Of a DNA stretch of 64,000 bases, positions 1 to 11,469 are shown in pieces. The stretch lies in NCBI RefSeq assembly GCF_949987515.2, contig NC_082689.1:100912957-100976956 (forward strand). The letters are read 5' to 3'. Under the pieces are notes generated by a model that worked only from the letters and a program-made list of their open reading frames with translations, was not told where the DNA came from and searched no databases. A program made the translations under genes and the position numbers. Positions within the stretch are counted from its first letter, which is position 1, and the number at the start of each line of letters is the position of its first letter. This DNA is from Delphinus delphis. Lineage: Eukaryota; Chordata; Mammalia; Artiodactyla; Delphinidae.

Positions 1-499
1 CAAATAAACATTGGGTTCCCCAAATATAAAATGATTTTTCACCTTTCAGAGGGACTTTGTAAGGTTCCAGTGACCTGCTCCTTAGGCAAACAAAATGTCT
101 TTTTCTGCACATAATTCTGAGTTGAGAGAAGGTGAATTGAAATGACATTTTAAAATTTAAAATTAGTTTTAGTAAATCTAATATTGACAGTTTACTCTGT
201 GGGGACACCTGACACTTAAAAGATGAGAGATGTCTTCAGAGAAATCCTGCTTTTCTGCCTCAAGAAGACTCTTCATTTATTTCTTTTGGAGACTTTGAAT
301 GTGAAACTGGGCATCAGAAATAACAAGCAGACAAAAATAGTATTATGCTTACTTTTTTTTTACTTCTTCAAGTACTTCCATATGACTGAATTTGTCATAA
401 TTTTTGTAAACTTTTAAAGTGAAACATAATATAAAGTTAACTGCACAAATGAATTGTTTCAAATGTATATACATTTATAATGATCACCTAGGTAAAAGT
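1..499. other. AT-rich sequence, nothing recognised
   Basis: The 64-codon frame inside this block has no recognisable domain and looks like a chance frame in AT-rich DNA. I see no repeat family, RNA gene or exon here. Confidence 0.5.
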
Positions 500-1110
500 A
501 AACAGCAAGATTAGCACATCAGAAACTTCCCTTGCTTCTTCTCCCAGTCAATTCCCATCCTGTAGATGTAACTTGTTCTGTGACTTTTAACCATAAATTG
601 GTATTGTCTGTTTTTGAATTTCACATGAGGAATTATATAGTATCCAATACTTTTCCAACTGGGTTCCTTAACTCATCATCATTTCCGTCAGATTTATCCA
701 TGTTGTGTGTATCAGAATTTCTTTATTTTTATTGCTGCATTATAGTCCATTAATAAACATGCCACAATTTATTTATTCCAACATTGATAAGCAATTGGAT
801 CATTGCTAGTTTAGGGCTATTATGAATAACACTGCTATCAACACTCATGTAAATATATTTTGGAAAATTTAAGAATAAAATTGTGTGTGTTTAGCTTTAG
901 TAGTTACTACCAAAAGTATTCCTGAGCAGTGGCTGCAGTAGTAACTTACGTGCTCACCACCAGTACCAACACTCATTTCTTTTATCATATTATCAGTGTT
1001 TTTTAAATTAATAGTTTCCATTTGAATAGGTGTGAAGTGATAGCACATTTTGTTCTTAATTTTAATTTCTCTAATGTTAGTTATGTGAATATCTTTTTAT
1101 ATTCTTGTTC
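500..1110 (-). mobile_element. Old L1 fragment (ORF2 end, antisense)
   Basis: The plus strand shows the reverse complement of a mammalian L1 ORF2 3' region. Landmarks in order are a TATAGTCCATTAATAAACAT-like stretch near 743, a GGCTATTATGAATAACACTG stretch near 815, and AGGTGTGAAGTGATAGCACA near 1028. It is heavily diverged and carries stops in all frames, as expected for an old L1M-type copy. Ends are approximate. Confidence 0.6.
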
Positions 1111-1124
1111 TATCAAACTTATCT

Positions 1125-1575
1125 CTTGAATTCTTAAATTTTGTTAATTTATTTTCAGTTCTAGAATTTCCAGAATTGTTTTCAGCTTCCTGCTGGAATT
1201 CTTTGTCTTTCTCTGTATTTTCTAAACACATCAAACATAATTACTGTAAGGTAACTGATATCTCTAATATCTGGATCACTCAGGTATTTTTCTATTATTT
1301 ATTTTTACTCTTGATTTTTTTGGTTATTTGATTCTGTTTCTTGGCATGCCTATTAATTTTTCGCTAAATATTGGATCTTCTATGCTTTGGATGAAGCTAT
1401 CTTTTTCCAGAGAGTGTTTAATTTTACTCTGGCAAGTGGATAGAGTAGAGATAAATCACCTTATTCCAGTGGAGTCTTTGTTTCCAGTTTTAATAGGGAT
1501 GTCTGATTTTAGTTTGCTCTTACTCTTAGGGTGTAGCCCCACTCCTAAAGTATAGCCCTTTTATGTGTCACCTGA
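1125..1575 (-). mobile_element. Old L1 3'UTR-like fragment (antisense)
   Basis: The tract resembles the reverse complement of L1M-type 3'UTR sequence (TCTAATATCTGGATCACTCA near 1263, GGCATGCCTATTAATTTTTC near 1343). In an antisense L1 the 3'UTR should lie at lower coordinates than ORF2. Here it lies above the ORF2 piece at 500-1110, so these are probably two separate copies. Confidence 0.45.
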
Positions 1576-1632
1576 AAATCTTCCTCCCTTCCTTCCTCCC
1601 TCCCTCTCTCCCTTTCTTTCTCTCTTTTTCAC
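1576..1632. repeat. Pyrimidine-rich simple repeat (CTTCC/CTTT)n
   Basis: An imperfect tract of CTTCC, CCTC and CTTT units on the plus strand, with almost no purines over about 55 bases. Confidence 0.8.
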
Positions 1633-2694
1633 TTCCATGGCCAGTCCTGAATTTTAACTTCTTTGTAGCTAGACAGCCAAATTATTTTCTAAGCTTTTTA
1701 GCTCTTCAGATACTCTCTTCACTTGCTTTTTAGGAGTCTCAGCTTGAACACACACAGTGTAAGAATTGCACAATGCCCAAAGTAGGTCATTACCTACAGT
1801 TCTCAGCTCATTTCTTTTTGGTTTCCTGCCTCTGGTTCTTTTGCCCCTTAAGTTTTTGCCATTCTAGGAACCCCAAACTCCAGACTGTCTCCCTTCCCCA
1901 GTTTGAGTGCCCATATTTTTAGGCTACCATGGCTTTCATTTCCCTAAAATGTGATTGGCAAATTTTCTAACACAAAAACAGAAGTGAATGGGGACTTCCC
2001 TTGCTGTGCTTCCTTGCTCCTGCCTGCCCTGATTGCTCTCCTGTAACATCAGATGGTTGTTTACATATTTTATCCATCCTTTATAGTTTCTCTCAGAGGT
2101 AGAATGAATCTCTTATACGTTCCATTATCATGGTTGAAAGTGAGAGACTATATATACATACCTAGTGATAAGCATTATAGTTCTGATTTGAAAGATGGAA
2201 GAAATAAAAAGCGAAGAGGAAGTAAGCATTTCCTATGATCACATAGAAAGTCTTTTGTGGACCAGGAATTCTAATTTTAGTCTCAGAAACGTGTGATCCA
2301 AGCTTAATATTTCACACCCTTCAGATTTCAGATAAACTGAACTTCCATACTTCAATTTTTCTCAGATTATATTGAAGAGGAACATTAACAAGCCAATGAT
2401 CTCAGCTCGTAACAGAATACAATCTTGGTATTCTGGTAGTCAATATTCTTATGAATGCTGACTTAAATATTACATTAAAGGAATGGGAAGAATTTTTCTT
2501 GAATTAGCAGCTACTAATGAAATCCACAATTAGAAGATAGTGTAGAGACTACTGTAGAAATAAAAATGACTCCTAACTTCCCTCTACATGAATTCTATCA
2601 CCATTACCTTGACCATAAGTCATACATCAAATATGTTGATATATTAAGATGTATTCATAATATCCAAACCAGTGGCTGACAAATGGACTTTTAA

Positions 2695-2900
2695 ATGGAA
2701 AATTACATTTATTTTATGACACCTTATAATGCTTATAGTGATTTGCATTTACTATCTCATAAGTATTTTACAGTGATGTCACTTGGTAGTTCCATGTTAC
2801 AGAGAAGAAAAAAATAGATGCACAGATATGGTCACAAGCATTCACCAGGGCAATGAGGAGTTTGTGACAAAATCAGATATGAGACAGGGATTTTGTCTCA
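2695..2900 (-). mobile_element. MIR-like SINE fossil
   Basis: It follows the reverse MIR layout: a TTTGCATTTACTATCTCATA stretch, then GTTACAGAGAAG, then a GATGCACAGATATGGTCACA stretch corresponding to the usual 'gaggcacag...ggtcacacag' part. Strongly diverged. Confidence 0.5.
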
Positions 2901-4446
2901 ACCTCAGCCTCAGTCCCCTTTTGCTGTATTGGAAAACCTGAGTATTTTATGGAAACATCCCAAGAACTTTATTTTACCCTACACTTCTGGATCTACTCTC
3001 AGGCCTTTGAAAATGAAATGAACTCCAGGAAGAAAGGTTTCAGAAGCTTAGGATGAAAACATTGTTGGAAGCACCTGCTGTTTAAAGTGTCATTGGAATC
3101 TTTCTCCCTTTTGATTTCCATGTGCTCTCATAGGAAATCCAACCCTCTGCATAGATCCTCTCTTGCCTCAGGAGTTTAGAGAGTTCTCAATGAGAATTTC
3201 ACCTGAGCGCCAGGGACACCATTTACATAGATCTCAACATGAATGATACCCCCTGAGTTAGCAGTATTAGCCTTGGGGTCAGAGATTCTTCCATGATTCC
3301 CTTCCAGGTTCTACCAATAAAATTCCCAGCAATTGCCCTCCTTATAGCTGTCACTGCTTTTCCAGACATGACAAATCCTGAAAATGTTCTGCAACTATTC
3401 ATGAGATTTTCTTTCATGTAAAATATTTATGAGCTGTTTGATGCCTCAAACAATTAGAATTTTACAATTTTATAAAAATTGTGTGTTACACTCTGTCAGA
3501 GAAATCCCAAAGCAGTGATATTTAATCTTGTATGTGAGAGAGAGTTTAATGAAAAGATCCTGCCCACCCAGCGGGTATGAATTTTGTGACACTTACCTTA
3601 GGAAATAAATACGATTGGCAAAAACAATGATGTGGTTTACCTTTTCACTCTCTCTCTGATAGATAAGCCATCATTAGGTATAAAGCTCTTTGCTCAGAAG
3701 AGGTCCTCTTTCAATTGACTTTGCATTGTCATTTCAAGAAATTATCATCAGAGTAGCTCAACAATCTCTAAGACAGTTCCAAAATATATGAATTTCTCAA
3801 TATACAGTTGGAACATTCCACTACAGAAATCATAATTGATTTCATCTATAAATTGAAGAGACTGGCTAGAAAACAACTGTAAAAAATAAATAAAATAAAA
3901 TGCTTATGTCAAATCCATATTATTGATCATCAGTAATGATAGAAACAGGCATTTATGGATGGCATAGCCCTTCACCATATTATTAGACTATAATGATCCT
4001 CATTTTTCAATAACTGATTTATTTAGAGATAGCATTGCACTTTAGAGATTTGAGTCATTGATTTTTGAATTGAATAATAATTTCTAATTTTTACTGAACT
4101 TAATTACACACTACATAGAACTTGGTAAAAATTGAGCTCTCTCTTTTTAATAAAAGCTTTCTTTCTGAATCTTAGTGTGGAAAAATGGATTAAATTGTAT
4201 TAGGAGGAAGTTTTACAAGAGGAGGCTAAGAAAAAAACTATTAAACACTTTACTTGAAACATGAGTGTTCAGAGATTACCATTTCATAGATTTGCTAATT
4301 TTCCAAAAAAGAAGATTCAGATAATTGCTATGATTTCTTTCCTTAGGTGTTATCTCTTGTAGTTTGCTATTATTCCGTCACAGAATAAAAGGTAAAAAAA
4401 AAAAAGTCTTTGGTAATTTCCTGAAATGAACCTTCTTATTTTGCTT
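2901..4446. other. Unique or unrecognised sequence
   Basis: About 1.5 kb without a recognisable repeat, RNA gene or exon. The only sizeable frame (3223-3417, minus strand, 64 codons) has no domain signal. Confidence 0.45.
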
Positions 4447-4461
4447 AAGAATTCAGAAAAG

Positions 4462-4671
4462 GGACTTCCCTTGTGGCTCAGTGGTTAAGAGTCTGCCTGC
4501 CAATGCAGGGGACACGGGTTTGAGCCCTGGTCCGGGAAGATCCCACATGCCACAGAGCAAGTAAGCCCATGAGCCACAAGTACTGAGCCTGAGCTCTAGA
4601 ACTCGCAAGCCACAACTAGAGAAAGCCTGTGTGTAGCAACGAAGACCCAACAAAGCCAAAAATAAATAAAG
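4462..4671 (+). mobile_element. CHR SINE, older long-tail form
   Basis: A tRNA-derived head (GGGACTTCCCTTGTGGCTCA) is followed by the pol III B-box-like GGTTTGAGCCC and a tail ending in GCCAAAAATAAATAAAG. It lies between a perfect 15-bp TSD, AAGAATTCAGAAAAG, at 4447-4461 and 4672-4686. The body is shorter than its relatives at 10820 and 58649, lacking part of the middle. Confidence 0.93.
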
Positions 4672-4686
4672 AAGAATTCAGAAAAG

Positions 4687-5864
4687 ATCAGAATTTAATT
4701 AAATGCATTTTGTTCAGAAATGAAAATACTTGAGAATGGCGGAAAGGGAGAGAGTCAACTGGAGTTAAGTTTTTTACCAGCAAGTGCTCACTTTGGGTTG
4801 AGTAAATGTAGTTACCTATGAGCAACAGATGCTCAAGTGAGTTTGTGTTTCAATGCCAACTGCTTTAAATTGCTATATAACTTTTGAGATCTAAATCTCT
4901 GGATTTTCTTTTGTTTTTAGGCCAAGACAAATACTGCTAATTGAAAAACCTGCGAATCTGTGACATAGTGAACTCAAAATAGCAAATTAAATCATCTTGG
5001 TTACCATATTCAATGATGAAAGCTGATCAGAAAGAGATTATTCCATACATATAACAGGAAATAATTCAATGTTTAGTGAGATAAACATTAGCTATCACTG
5101 TCTTTTAAACTAAACCAGTCCATCTAACCCTGTATCCTGACAGGTCATCATTGCTCTTGAACGTGCAACATATTTGAGAAGAAAATGATAGAATCAATCA
5201 AGGCAATAATTAGTTTATTGTTGAGGTTGCTTTGATAAATACTGGCATGTTTTCAAGTATGCAAGTATTTCTTAAAGTGTAGAAAGTGTTTCTTTAAATA
5301 TTTGAGAGCAAAGCTGCAGCAAAAGTTAATTTGATACTAACTTCAGATATAGCTCAACTTAAATAACACATAGATAGCATTCATCTGATGAATGGTCATT
5401 TTTGGGTACATGGCAACTTTTCTCCATATTTTGTATACAGTCTGATGGCTGCTGTTGTGAGTGAACAAACTTTTTTGCTTTATGTGAAAAACTGCAGTGC
5501 CTATCAATGGCTATTAGAGTACAGTCACAATCATGACCCCTGTGCTTGTGTTTGTAAGTACAATCTAACCCTTCAGGGTTTCTTTATCAGTTTAGCTCCC
5601 ATAGCTCAATTTCTTCTTTGTTAACAACCTCTCAATATTTTTACATTTGATTTCAATCATGATGATATATTTTTGTGTATGAATATTCTAGCTGGAGGGT
5701 ACTAGGGCCTTCATACTGTCAGTGAGTCCCACGGAGGGGAATTACTTCCTCATAGTTTACCAAGGTAGACATGAGTAGTTCAAGGCTGGAAGTAAAGTCT
5801 TATTTTTTGTTCTTTATATCAAGTTGAACGTTTATTTAAAATCTTTTTTAAAGACAATATGTAT
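4687..5864. other. Unique or unrecognised sequence
   Basis: No repeat family or exon recognised. A 78-codon plus-strand frame at 5388-5624 has mixed hydrophobic residues and cysteines but no known domain; I take it as a chance frame. Confidence 0.45.
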
Positions 5865-5950
5865 TATCACCTCAACTAGATTGTAAACTAGTTTCAGTGT
5901 CTTCTATGATTTCCACATTTCTCCTTGGTACCCAGTGAGAGAATTATGTA
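5865..5950 (+). mobile_element. Possible L2 3'-end fossil
   Basis: The order TAGATTGTAAACTAG...AGTGTCTTC...TGGTACCCAGTGAGAG resembles the L2 3' end ('...gtaagctcc...ccagcacct...'). It is short and diverged, so this is tentative. Confidence 0.3.
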
Positions 5951-6339
5951 TTTTTATTTAACATTACAATCAACCAACATAAGAATAATCAATGGAGAGA
6001 TCATTAACTGTTATTAATCTTTCTGATTCTTTAGATAATACTTCTTTCATAGTAAAAATTTTCTCTGTATATTTATTCCATATATTCTGGTTTTATAGCA
6101 TTGATTTAAAATCATTGTCAGATTATCTCATGTGAGAATTTCCTCTGCTATTTGAAGTTCTGAACTTTCTGTAATGCATGGGCTTATCAAAATCATCTTA
6201 ATTCAGATGTTGTGGCCAGATGTTGATGATCTAAGTTATTCAATTGTGTAAACGTTAGAAGTAGGATATTCTCTTATCTTTGAACTGCCTAATACCTACA
6301 ATAAGGTGTTCATTCATTTCCCCTTTTTGTATCCATTTT

Positions 6340-6720
6340 TCTCTTTGCCTCCTATCTTCATTCCAGCAATTATTTCTCAAAGGTCTATTATGCACTGGGA
6401 GGCAGAACATCCAAAGATGTTCTAACATAAACAAGGCTCAGACTTTCCAGAAGCTCAGAAGTTGGGGGGTAGGGGGAACCAGTCCCTAAATCAAATCTGT
6501 TATGCAATGAAATTATCTCTCTGGTGTAGTGGTTTAGTGAAGGCTGTGTTACTTAATTCACTAGTAAATTGGAGAGCATTCTATTTAAAAGATGACACTT
6601 ATAAGAGGTCTTGAAAGATGAATAAGTTTACCTAGAATGGGGAAAGTATGGAATGTCTTCTAGGTAGGGACACAGCAATTATAAAGCCACAGAGACAGGA
6701 AAGAACACAGGGTGTTTAGG
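6340..6720 (-). mobile_element. L2-like LINE fossil (antisense)
   Basis: The plus strand has the reverse-L2 layout: CAGCAATTATTTCTC, CTATTATGCACTGGGAGGCA, then a tract matching the part usually read as 'tgacatttgagcaaagacctg' (ATGACACTTATAAGAGGTCT near 6580), then GGGACACAGCAATTATAAAG. Old and diverged. Confidence 0.5.
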
Positions 6721-8140
6721 GACAGTAAGCCTCCGTGGATTCATCTGCAGTTGTGATCCCCTTGCTCCCTTATCACAGTTAGGGAGTGGTGGGTGGATGA
6801 CCCAAAAGAGGTGCCTGCCTGGGACAAATTAATAAAAGGTTACTCCTGCAATTGTGCTCTGAAATTGATTGGTTGAAAATTTTTTTCCTACAAATTGTAC
6901 TGAGTACTTTAAAAACAAAATCAGATTACCAAGCAAATAATTTTGAGAACAAGAATAACACAACCAGAAAACATACTTCCAGGAGTGACATGCCATTCTT
7001 CATGTTAAAACCAATCCTTTAAAATAAGTTAGAATATAGATTCATGTGGCCCTTTGAGGAAAGATGGCTCTGTGCTCCATATACCCATTGGACAGGATTA
7101 GTTCATCAAATATATGTTGCCCTGGTGAACATTCTTTTTCTCTTTTAATTGGTATCCTTTCTCTTAATATGTGTTACATTACTGTCAGTCACTGTTCCTA
7201 GTCAATACAAAATGTTTGTCCTTGGCAGTCTGATTCCCTTAGAATACTGAAGAACCCATGGACTTCACTGACCCATTAGGATTAACATCTAAAGTATCAT
7301 GAATGGGTTGCATGCACAGATGTACTTTCTTATTTTCTTCTACTTTTAGCAGTGGAATCTAATTAGAGAGCATCCTTTGAGCTCTAAGAAGAGCTCCAAT
7401 GATGGTACTCATTGAGATAAAAGCCTTATGGTGCTAGGAATTCTTGTTGCTAGAGTGAATAAAATGTAATTTGAAGTGTCATAGTGGGTATATGCATGTA
7501 TGCTTCTCCAACTTTAGGAATATTTAGATCTGTGTCTCTTACATTTAAATAGTACACTTTACCTACATCTCTAAAAAGATAAATATCTCTGTGTGTATGT
7601 GCATAAGTGCATGTACATATGTTTACAAAATGAGCACCTGGGAATAAAGATGTCAAACCTAGCCTTAGAAACGCTCCAGTAAAAGGTAAATGTTAACTAC
7701 TGTTTCTGGCCACCAGAGATAACAGACACTGGATTTACTATCCTCCAAAAACTAAAAACTAGATAACACACATAAAACAATGGTTTTCTGGCACTGAACC
7801 TTGGGCTGTGCAGGACAATGATACGTGAGACATAGGAGATAAATGAGGTGAGCCCAAGATTGTTCCAGTTTACTATCTAGGGAATTTTCAAGCTAAAACA
7901 TAGGTACTAGGAAACTAGGTAGATGCCAGACATATCCCCAATTTAAAGAGACAGAGTTGAGAGTGGGGCGGGGGGAGGAGGCAAAGCAGGGGGAATTCAC
8001 TATAGTACAAGAGAAGAGAGATCTGCAGAGGATTACCCTTAAAATGAGTAATGATCAGAGCATGCGTGTAAAGAAATTAACAAAGTTGGGGGGAGAGCCA
8101 CTCCAAAAACTTTAGAGGGAATAATTCTTTATTATCATTA
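6721..8140. other. Unique or unrecognised sequence
   Basis: No repeat family or exon recognised. It includes a G-rich purine stretch near 7965-7990 (GGGGCGGGGGGAGGAGG). Confidence 0.4.
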
Positions 8141-8144
8141 TCAT

Positions 8145-8490
8145 TATTACTCTTGAGTTGAAATTTACATATCATGAAATTAACGATTTTAGCATGAAAA
8201 TTCAGTGCCATTTAGTACATTGACAATGTTGCATAATCACTACCTCTGTCTAGTTCCAAAATATTTTCATTGTCACAAAAAGAGACCCTATACACACAAT
8301 AAGCAGTTACTCCATATTCCCCCCACCCCCCCAAAACCAACAGTATGTTAATTGTTTAAGTACCTATTTTCAATTCTTTGGGGTATATACTTAGGATTGG
8401 AATTTCTGGGTCATATGGTAATTCTGTGTAACTTTTTGAGGGTCTGTCAAACCGTTATCGACATATGCTAAACTACTTAACATTCCTACT
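8145..8490 (-). mobile_element. Old L1 fragment (antisense)
   Basis: The plus strand contains, in order, AAATTTACATATCATG, TTCAGTGCCATTTAGTACAT, AGCAGTTACTCCATATTCCC with a C-rich run, and later TTCTGGGTCATATGGTAATT. This is a well-known reverse-complement order for old mammalian L1 3' halves. A block between the C-rich run and the last motif is missing, so it is internally deleted. Confidence 0.65.
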
Positions 8491-8497
8491 AGGATCA

Positions 8498-8665
8498 GTG
8501 GTCCTCAAGTTCGAGTGCTTCAGAATCCCCTAGAGGTTTATTAAAATGGCCCTCTGGGCCCCATTCCCAGAGTTTTCAATTCAGTAGGTCTGCAGTGTGG
8601 TCTAAAATTCTACACTTCTAACAAAGTTCCAGATGATATTATGTTGCTGGTCCTGATAGATCATC
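8498..8665. mobile_element. MER5A-like hAT-Charlie MITE
   Basis: It starts AGTGGTCCTCAAGTTCGAGT, followed by CTTCAGAATCCCCTAGAGG, TGGGCCCCATTCCCAG and TTCAATTCAGTAGGTCTG. This is the recognisable order of the short non-autonomous MER5 family. No 8-bp TSD could be confirmed. Confidence 0.7.
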
Positions 8666-8689
8666 TCAGTTACAATTTTCTCTCCAGGG

Positions 8690-8850
8690 CTAGGAGTCAG
8701 GACACCAAATTCTTGGTTACAGTTGTCTAACTACCTGTATGACCATGGGAGAGATGCTGACCTCCCTAGATCTCATTTTCTTCATATCTAAAATATGGGT
8801 ATGGATTAAGTGACTTTGACAGTTTCTTCCAGCTTTATAATTGTTTTTTT
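8690..8850 (+). mobile_element. MIR/MIR3-like SINE fossil
   Basis: The tract TAACTACCTGTATGACCATG, GATGCTGACCTCCCTAGATC, TCTTCATATCTAAAATATGG follows the MIR core order ('actagctgtgtgacc...ctctgagcctcag...catctgtaaaatgg'). Confidence 0.55.
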
Positions 8851-8964
8851 ATTTTATATAATTCTTTTCATTTTTTTATAGTTTTTCATTTTTCATAATG
8901 ACTTTTCTCATTTTATCTCAGAAGCCTGAATCTTTCCTGTAGCTCCTTACTACTACCTGATTTG

Positions 8965-9320
8965 AGAACAATTCATGTATTCATTAATTTATAAAATACT
9001 TATCACACCTACTTCATGCCAGGCATCAGGTTGTAAAATGAAGAAATTATTCCTGCTTTTCAGGAACTATATCTAATGTTACAGATCTCCAACTTTACCA
9101 TACATCAGAATCACTTTGTTAGAAGTAAAAACAACTCGGCCTTTCCCTGGGAGATTCTTTTTCATTAAGTCTAGGCAGAGCCTCTGTATCTGAAATTTTA
9201 ATTAGCCTCACAAATGATTACTCTAAGCAGCCAGTATTAGGAATTAGCAGTTTAGTGGAGGAGATAGGTACAGGGAAGAGATGATCATAGTACCAGTGAT
9301 TGGCACCAAAAAATAAAAAA
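8965..9320 (-). mobile_element. L2/MIR-type fossil split by a MER5-like element
   Basis: Left part (to about 9082): ATTCATTAATTTATAAAATA...CTTCATGCCAGGCATCAGG...CTTTTCAGGAACTA. Right part (from about 9245): GCAGTTTAGTGGAGGAGATA...GATCATAGTACCAGTGATTG. The two halves read as one antisense element if 9083-9244 is removed. Confidence 0.45.
9083..9244. mobile_element. MER5A-like hAT-Charlie MITE (nested)
   Basis: CAGATCTCCAACTTTACCAT, ACATCAGAATCACTTTGTTA, GGCCTTTCCCTGGGAGATTC and CCTCTGTATCTGAAATTTTA follow the MER5A order. It seems to sit inside an older antisense L2/MIR-type element. Confidence 0.65.
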
Positions 9321-9369
9321 AAAAGCTTGCATAAGGTGAGGAAGTCAAGTGAAACAGCTCACTTAGTTC

Positions 9370-9441
9370 CCTTTTTATTTTCTTTCTTTCCCCTTCTTCC
9401 CTTCCTTCCTTTCTTCCTTCCTTCTCCTTCTTTCCTTCTTA
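9370..9441. repeat. Pyrimidine-rich simple repeat (CCTT)n
   Basis: About 70 bases of nearly pure C/T with CCTT and CTTT units. Confidence 0.85.
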
Positions 9442-9534
9442 CCTCTTAGCAGGTTAATCACCCTTTGCTAAGTGTGAAATCTTGAAGAAACTTTTGTGAT
9501 CAGTCTGATGTTAGTGATATAGCCAACACACTGA

Positions 9535-9690
9535 AAGCAGTGTAAACTAGAAATCAAGGACTTGGTTTGGGGCCACTACTCTGCCATTATTCTTCCTAGA
9601 TCCTGGGCAAATTGTTCCACCTCTTGAGGCTCAGTTCTTCCATCTGTGAAATGAGGGCATTGGGACTGACACAATCTGAGAGGCCTTTCC
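9535..9690 (+). mobile_element. MIR SINE fossil
   Basis: Classic MIR core order: ACTCTGCCATTATTCTTCCT, CTGGGCAAATTGTTCCACCT, CTTGAGGCTCAGTTCTTCCA, TCTGTGAAATGAGGGCATTG. Confidence 0.8.
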
Positions 9691-10060
9691 TCACTGCCTG
9701 GAGCTTTAGGAGCTAGGACTAAGCCTTGTAGACAAGTTAGATGGTTTCTAATGGCCAGAGCCTTTGAGATGTTTCTGAAGTGGACTTGTTTTCGACAGTT
9801 TTCTTATTTCTCCTGCAAGTGAATTCAGAGGAGGAAGAAGGGAGGCAATCCAGTGGCTTCCAGTTCTGTTCCATAGAATCCACCCATCAGTGCTTTTATT
9901 ATTGGAAGAGAATACTGTGTATGTCTCTTCCTTGTGGTGCAATACCATGTCCTTTCATGATGTAGAATTTTCTTTGTAGCAGTCTAAAATAATCGAATAA
10001 CCACTTTCAAATGCTTTCCAAGTATCATCCTGACTGGTAAGTACATTTAAAAACAAGAGA

Positions 10061-10276
10061 GGGCTTCCCTGGTGGCGCAATGGTTGAGAGTCCGTCTGCC
10101 GATGCAGGGGACACAGGTTCGTGCCCCGGTCCGGGAAGATCCCACGTGCGGCGGAGCGGCTGGGCCCGTGAGCCATGCCCGCCGAGCCTGCGCATCCAGA
10201 GCCTGTGCTCCACAACGGGAGAGGCCACAACAGTGAGAGGCCTGCGTACCGCAAAAAACAAAACAAACAAACAAAC
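10061..10276 (+). mobile_element. CHR SINE, cetacean GCGTACCGC form
   Basis: Full length: head GGGCTTCCCTGGTGGCGCAA, B-box-like GGTTCGTGCCCC, ending GCGTACCGC followed by an A-rich (ACAA)n tail. TSD of 12 bp with one mismatch: AAAAACAAGAGA (10049-10060) and AAAACCAAGAGA (10277-10288). Overlapping open frames here come from the SINE. Confidence 0.95.
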
Positions 10277-10288
10277 AAAACCAAGAGA

Positions 10289-10803
10289 AACCTGTTAAGG
10301 AGTTGCTGTCTTGTGAGAGGGGTGCTGAGAACCTTAAAAACTCAAAAGGATAATGTCAATTGAAATGCAAATGTTTTGCCTTAAGAAGGCAAAAAACTGC
10401 TCCCTATTTTAGTCTAGAAAAATGAAATATAGTTTACTCTAGCAGAGCTCTCTGAGATATGCATTTCTCAGAGTGATTAATATCACTGACAGACCTTTCT
10501 GCAGGCAATATGCAAGGAGAGTAATGCAATTCTGTTAGGCACGATTTTTCTCTTATAAAAAATAAGTGAATGTTATGTCATTTTGTTAACTCTTTGCATG
10601 TTTTAATGCAAAGAGTTATATTTCAGTTTTACCCTTGTCTTTAAAAAACAGGCACAGATATCTAGCTAGTGAAACACTAGCTAGGACAATGATTTCAAGT
10701 ATGGGTGGGGACTGGCATTTGTTACAAAAAAATAGGAAAATGATGAGCTAAAAAGCATATTTATGATATGGTTAGAATTTCCAGTGGAATTTTATTTCAA
10801 TAT
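10289..10803. other. Unique sequence with one perfect hairpin
   Basis: No repeat family recognised. A perfect 13-bp stem with a 6-nt loop lies at 10587-10618: arms TAACTCTTTGCAT and ATGCAAAGAGTTA, loop GTTTTA. Pairing stops outside the 13 bp, so it is unlike a full microRNA precursor. Confidence 0.6.
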
Positions 10804-10819
10804 ATTAGAGAAACATAGG

Positions 10820-11144
10820 AGACTTCCCTGGTGGCGCAGTGGTTAAAAATCCGCCTGCCAATGCAGGGGACATGGGTTCAATCCCTGGTCCAGGAAGATC
10901 CCACATGCTGCAGCACAACTGAGCCCGTGAGCCACAACTACTGAGCCCATACATCACAACTACTGAAGCCTGAGCTCCTAGAGCCCGTGCTCCACAAGAG
11001 AAGCCACTGCTATGAGAGGCCTGCGCACGGCAATGAAGAGTAGACCCTGCTCATTGCAACTAGAGAAAGCCCGCGCACAGCAACGAAGACCAAACACAGC
11101 CAAAAATAAATAAACAAAATAAATTAAAAAAAATTTTTTTTTAA
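10820..11144 (+). mobile_element. CHR SINE, long form with AAATAAA tail
   Basis: Head AGACTTCCCTGGTGGCGCAG, B-box-like GGTTCAATCCC, repeated CACAACTACTGAGCC-type segments and a CACAGCCAAAAATAAATAAA tail. Perfect 16-bp TSD ATTAGAGAAACATAGG at 10804-10819 and 11145-11160. At about 325 bp it keeps the long body lost in the 200-bp cetacean form. Confidence 0.95.
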
Positions 11145-11279
11145 ATTAGAGAAACATAGGTGAATTCCTATATGGGTTAAAAACAATTAATATCTATTAT
11201 TGTTAATAGTATCATCACATTGCAAATGATGCCATACAAGTGACTTTCCAGACTTCCAGACTCCATGACTTTCCAGACC

Positions 11280-11460
11280 ACTATAATCTGTTTATGCTAT
11301 TTAATTTAACCACCCTAACAAACAAGGGAAATATAAATTATTGCACTTATTTTAAAGATAAAGAGAATGAAGCAAAGATAATTTAAGTTCTTCATTTAAG
11401 GTCATGAAGGTTATAAGTAGGCTTCAGATTTAATTCTCCTATGAAACCACTTCAGCCTAT
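11280..11460 (-). mobile_element. MIR-like SINE fossil
   Basis: Reverse MIR order: TAATTTAACCACCCTAACAA, TTATTGCACTTATTTTAAAG, TAAGTTCTTCATTTAAGGTC. Diverged. Confidence 0.5.
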
Positions 11461-11469
11461 ATTCTCTTC

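Noticed and set aside
4462..4520. tRNA-like A and B box at SINE heads taken as tRNA genes
   Set aside because: These are the tRNA-related heads of SINEs. They do not fold as intact tRNAs and are followed by the SINE body and A-tail.
10587..10618. Hairpin as a microRNA gene
   Set aside because: The stem is only 13 bp and pairing does not continue outward, too short for a typical precursor.
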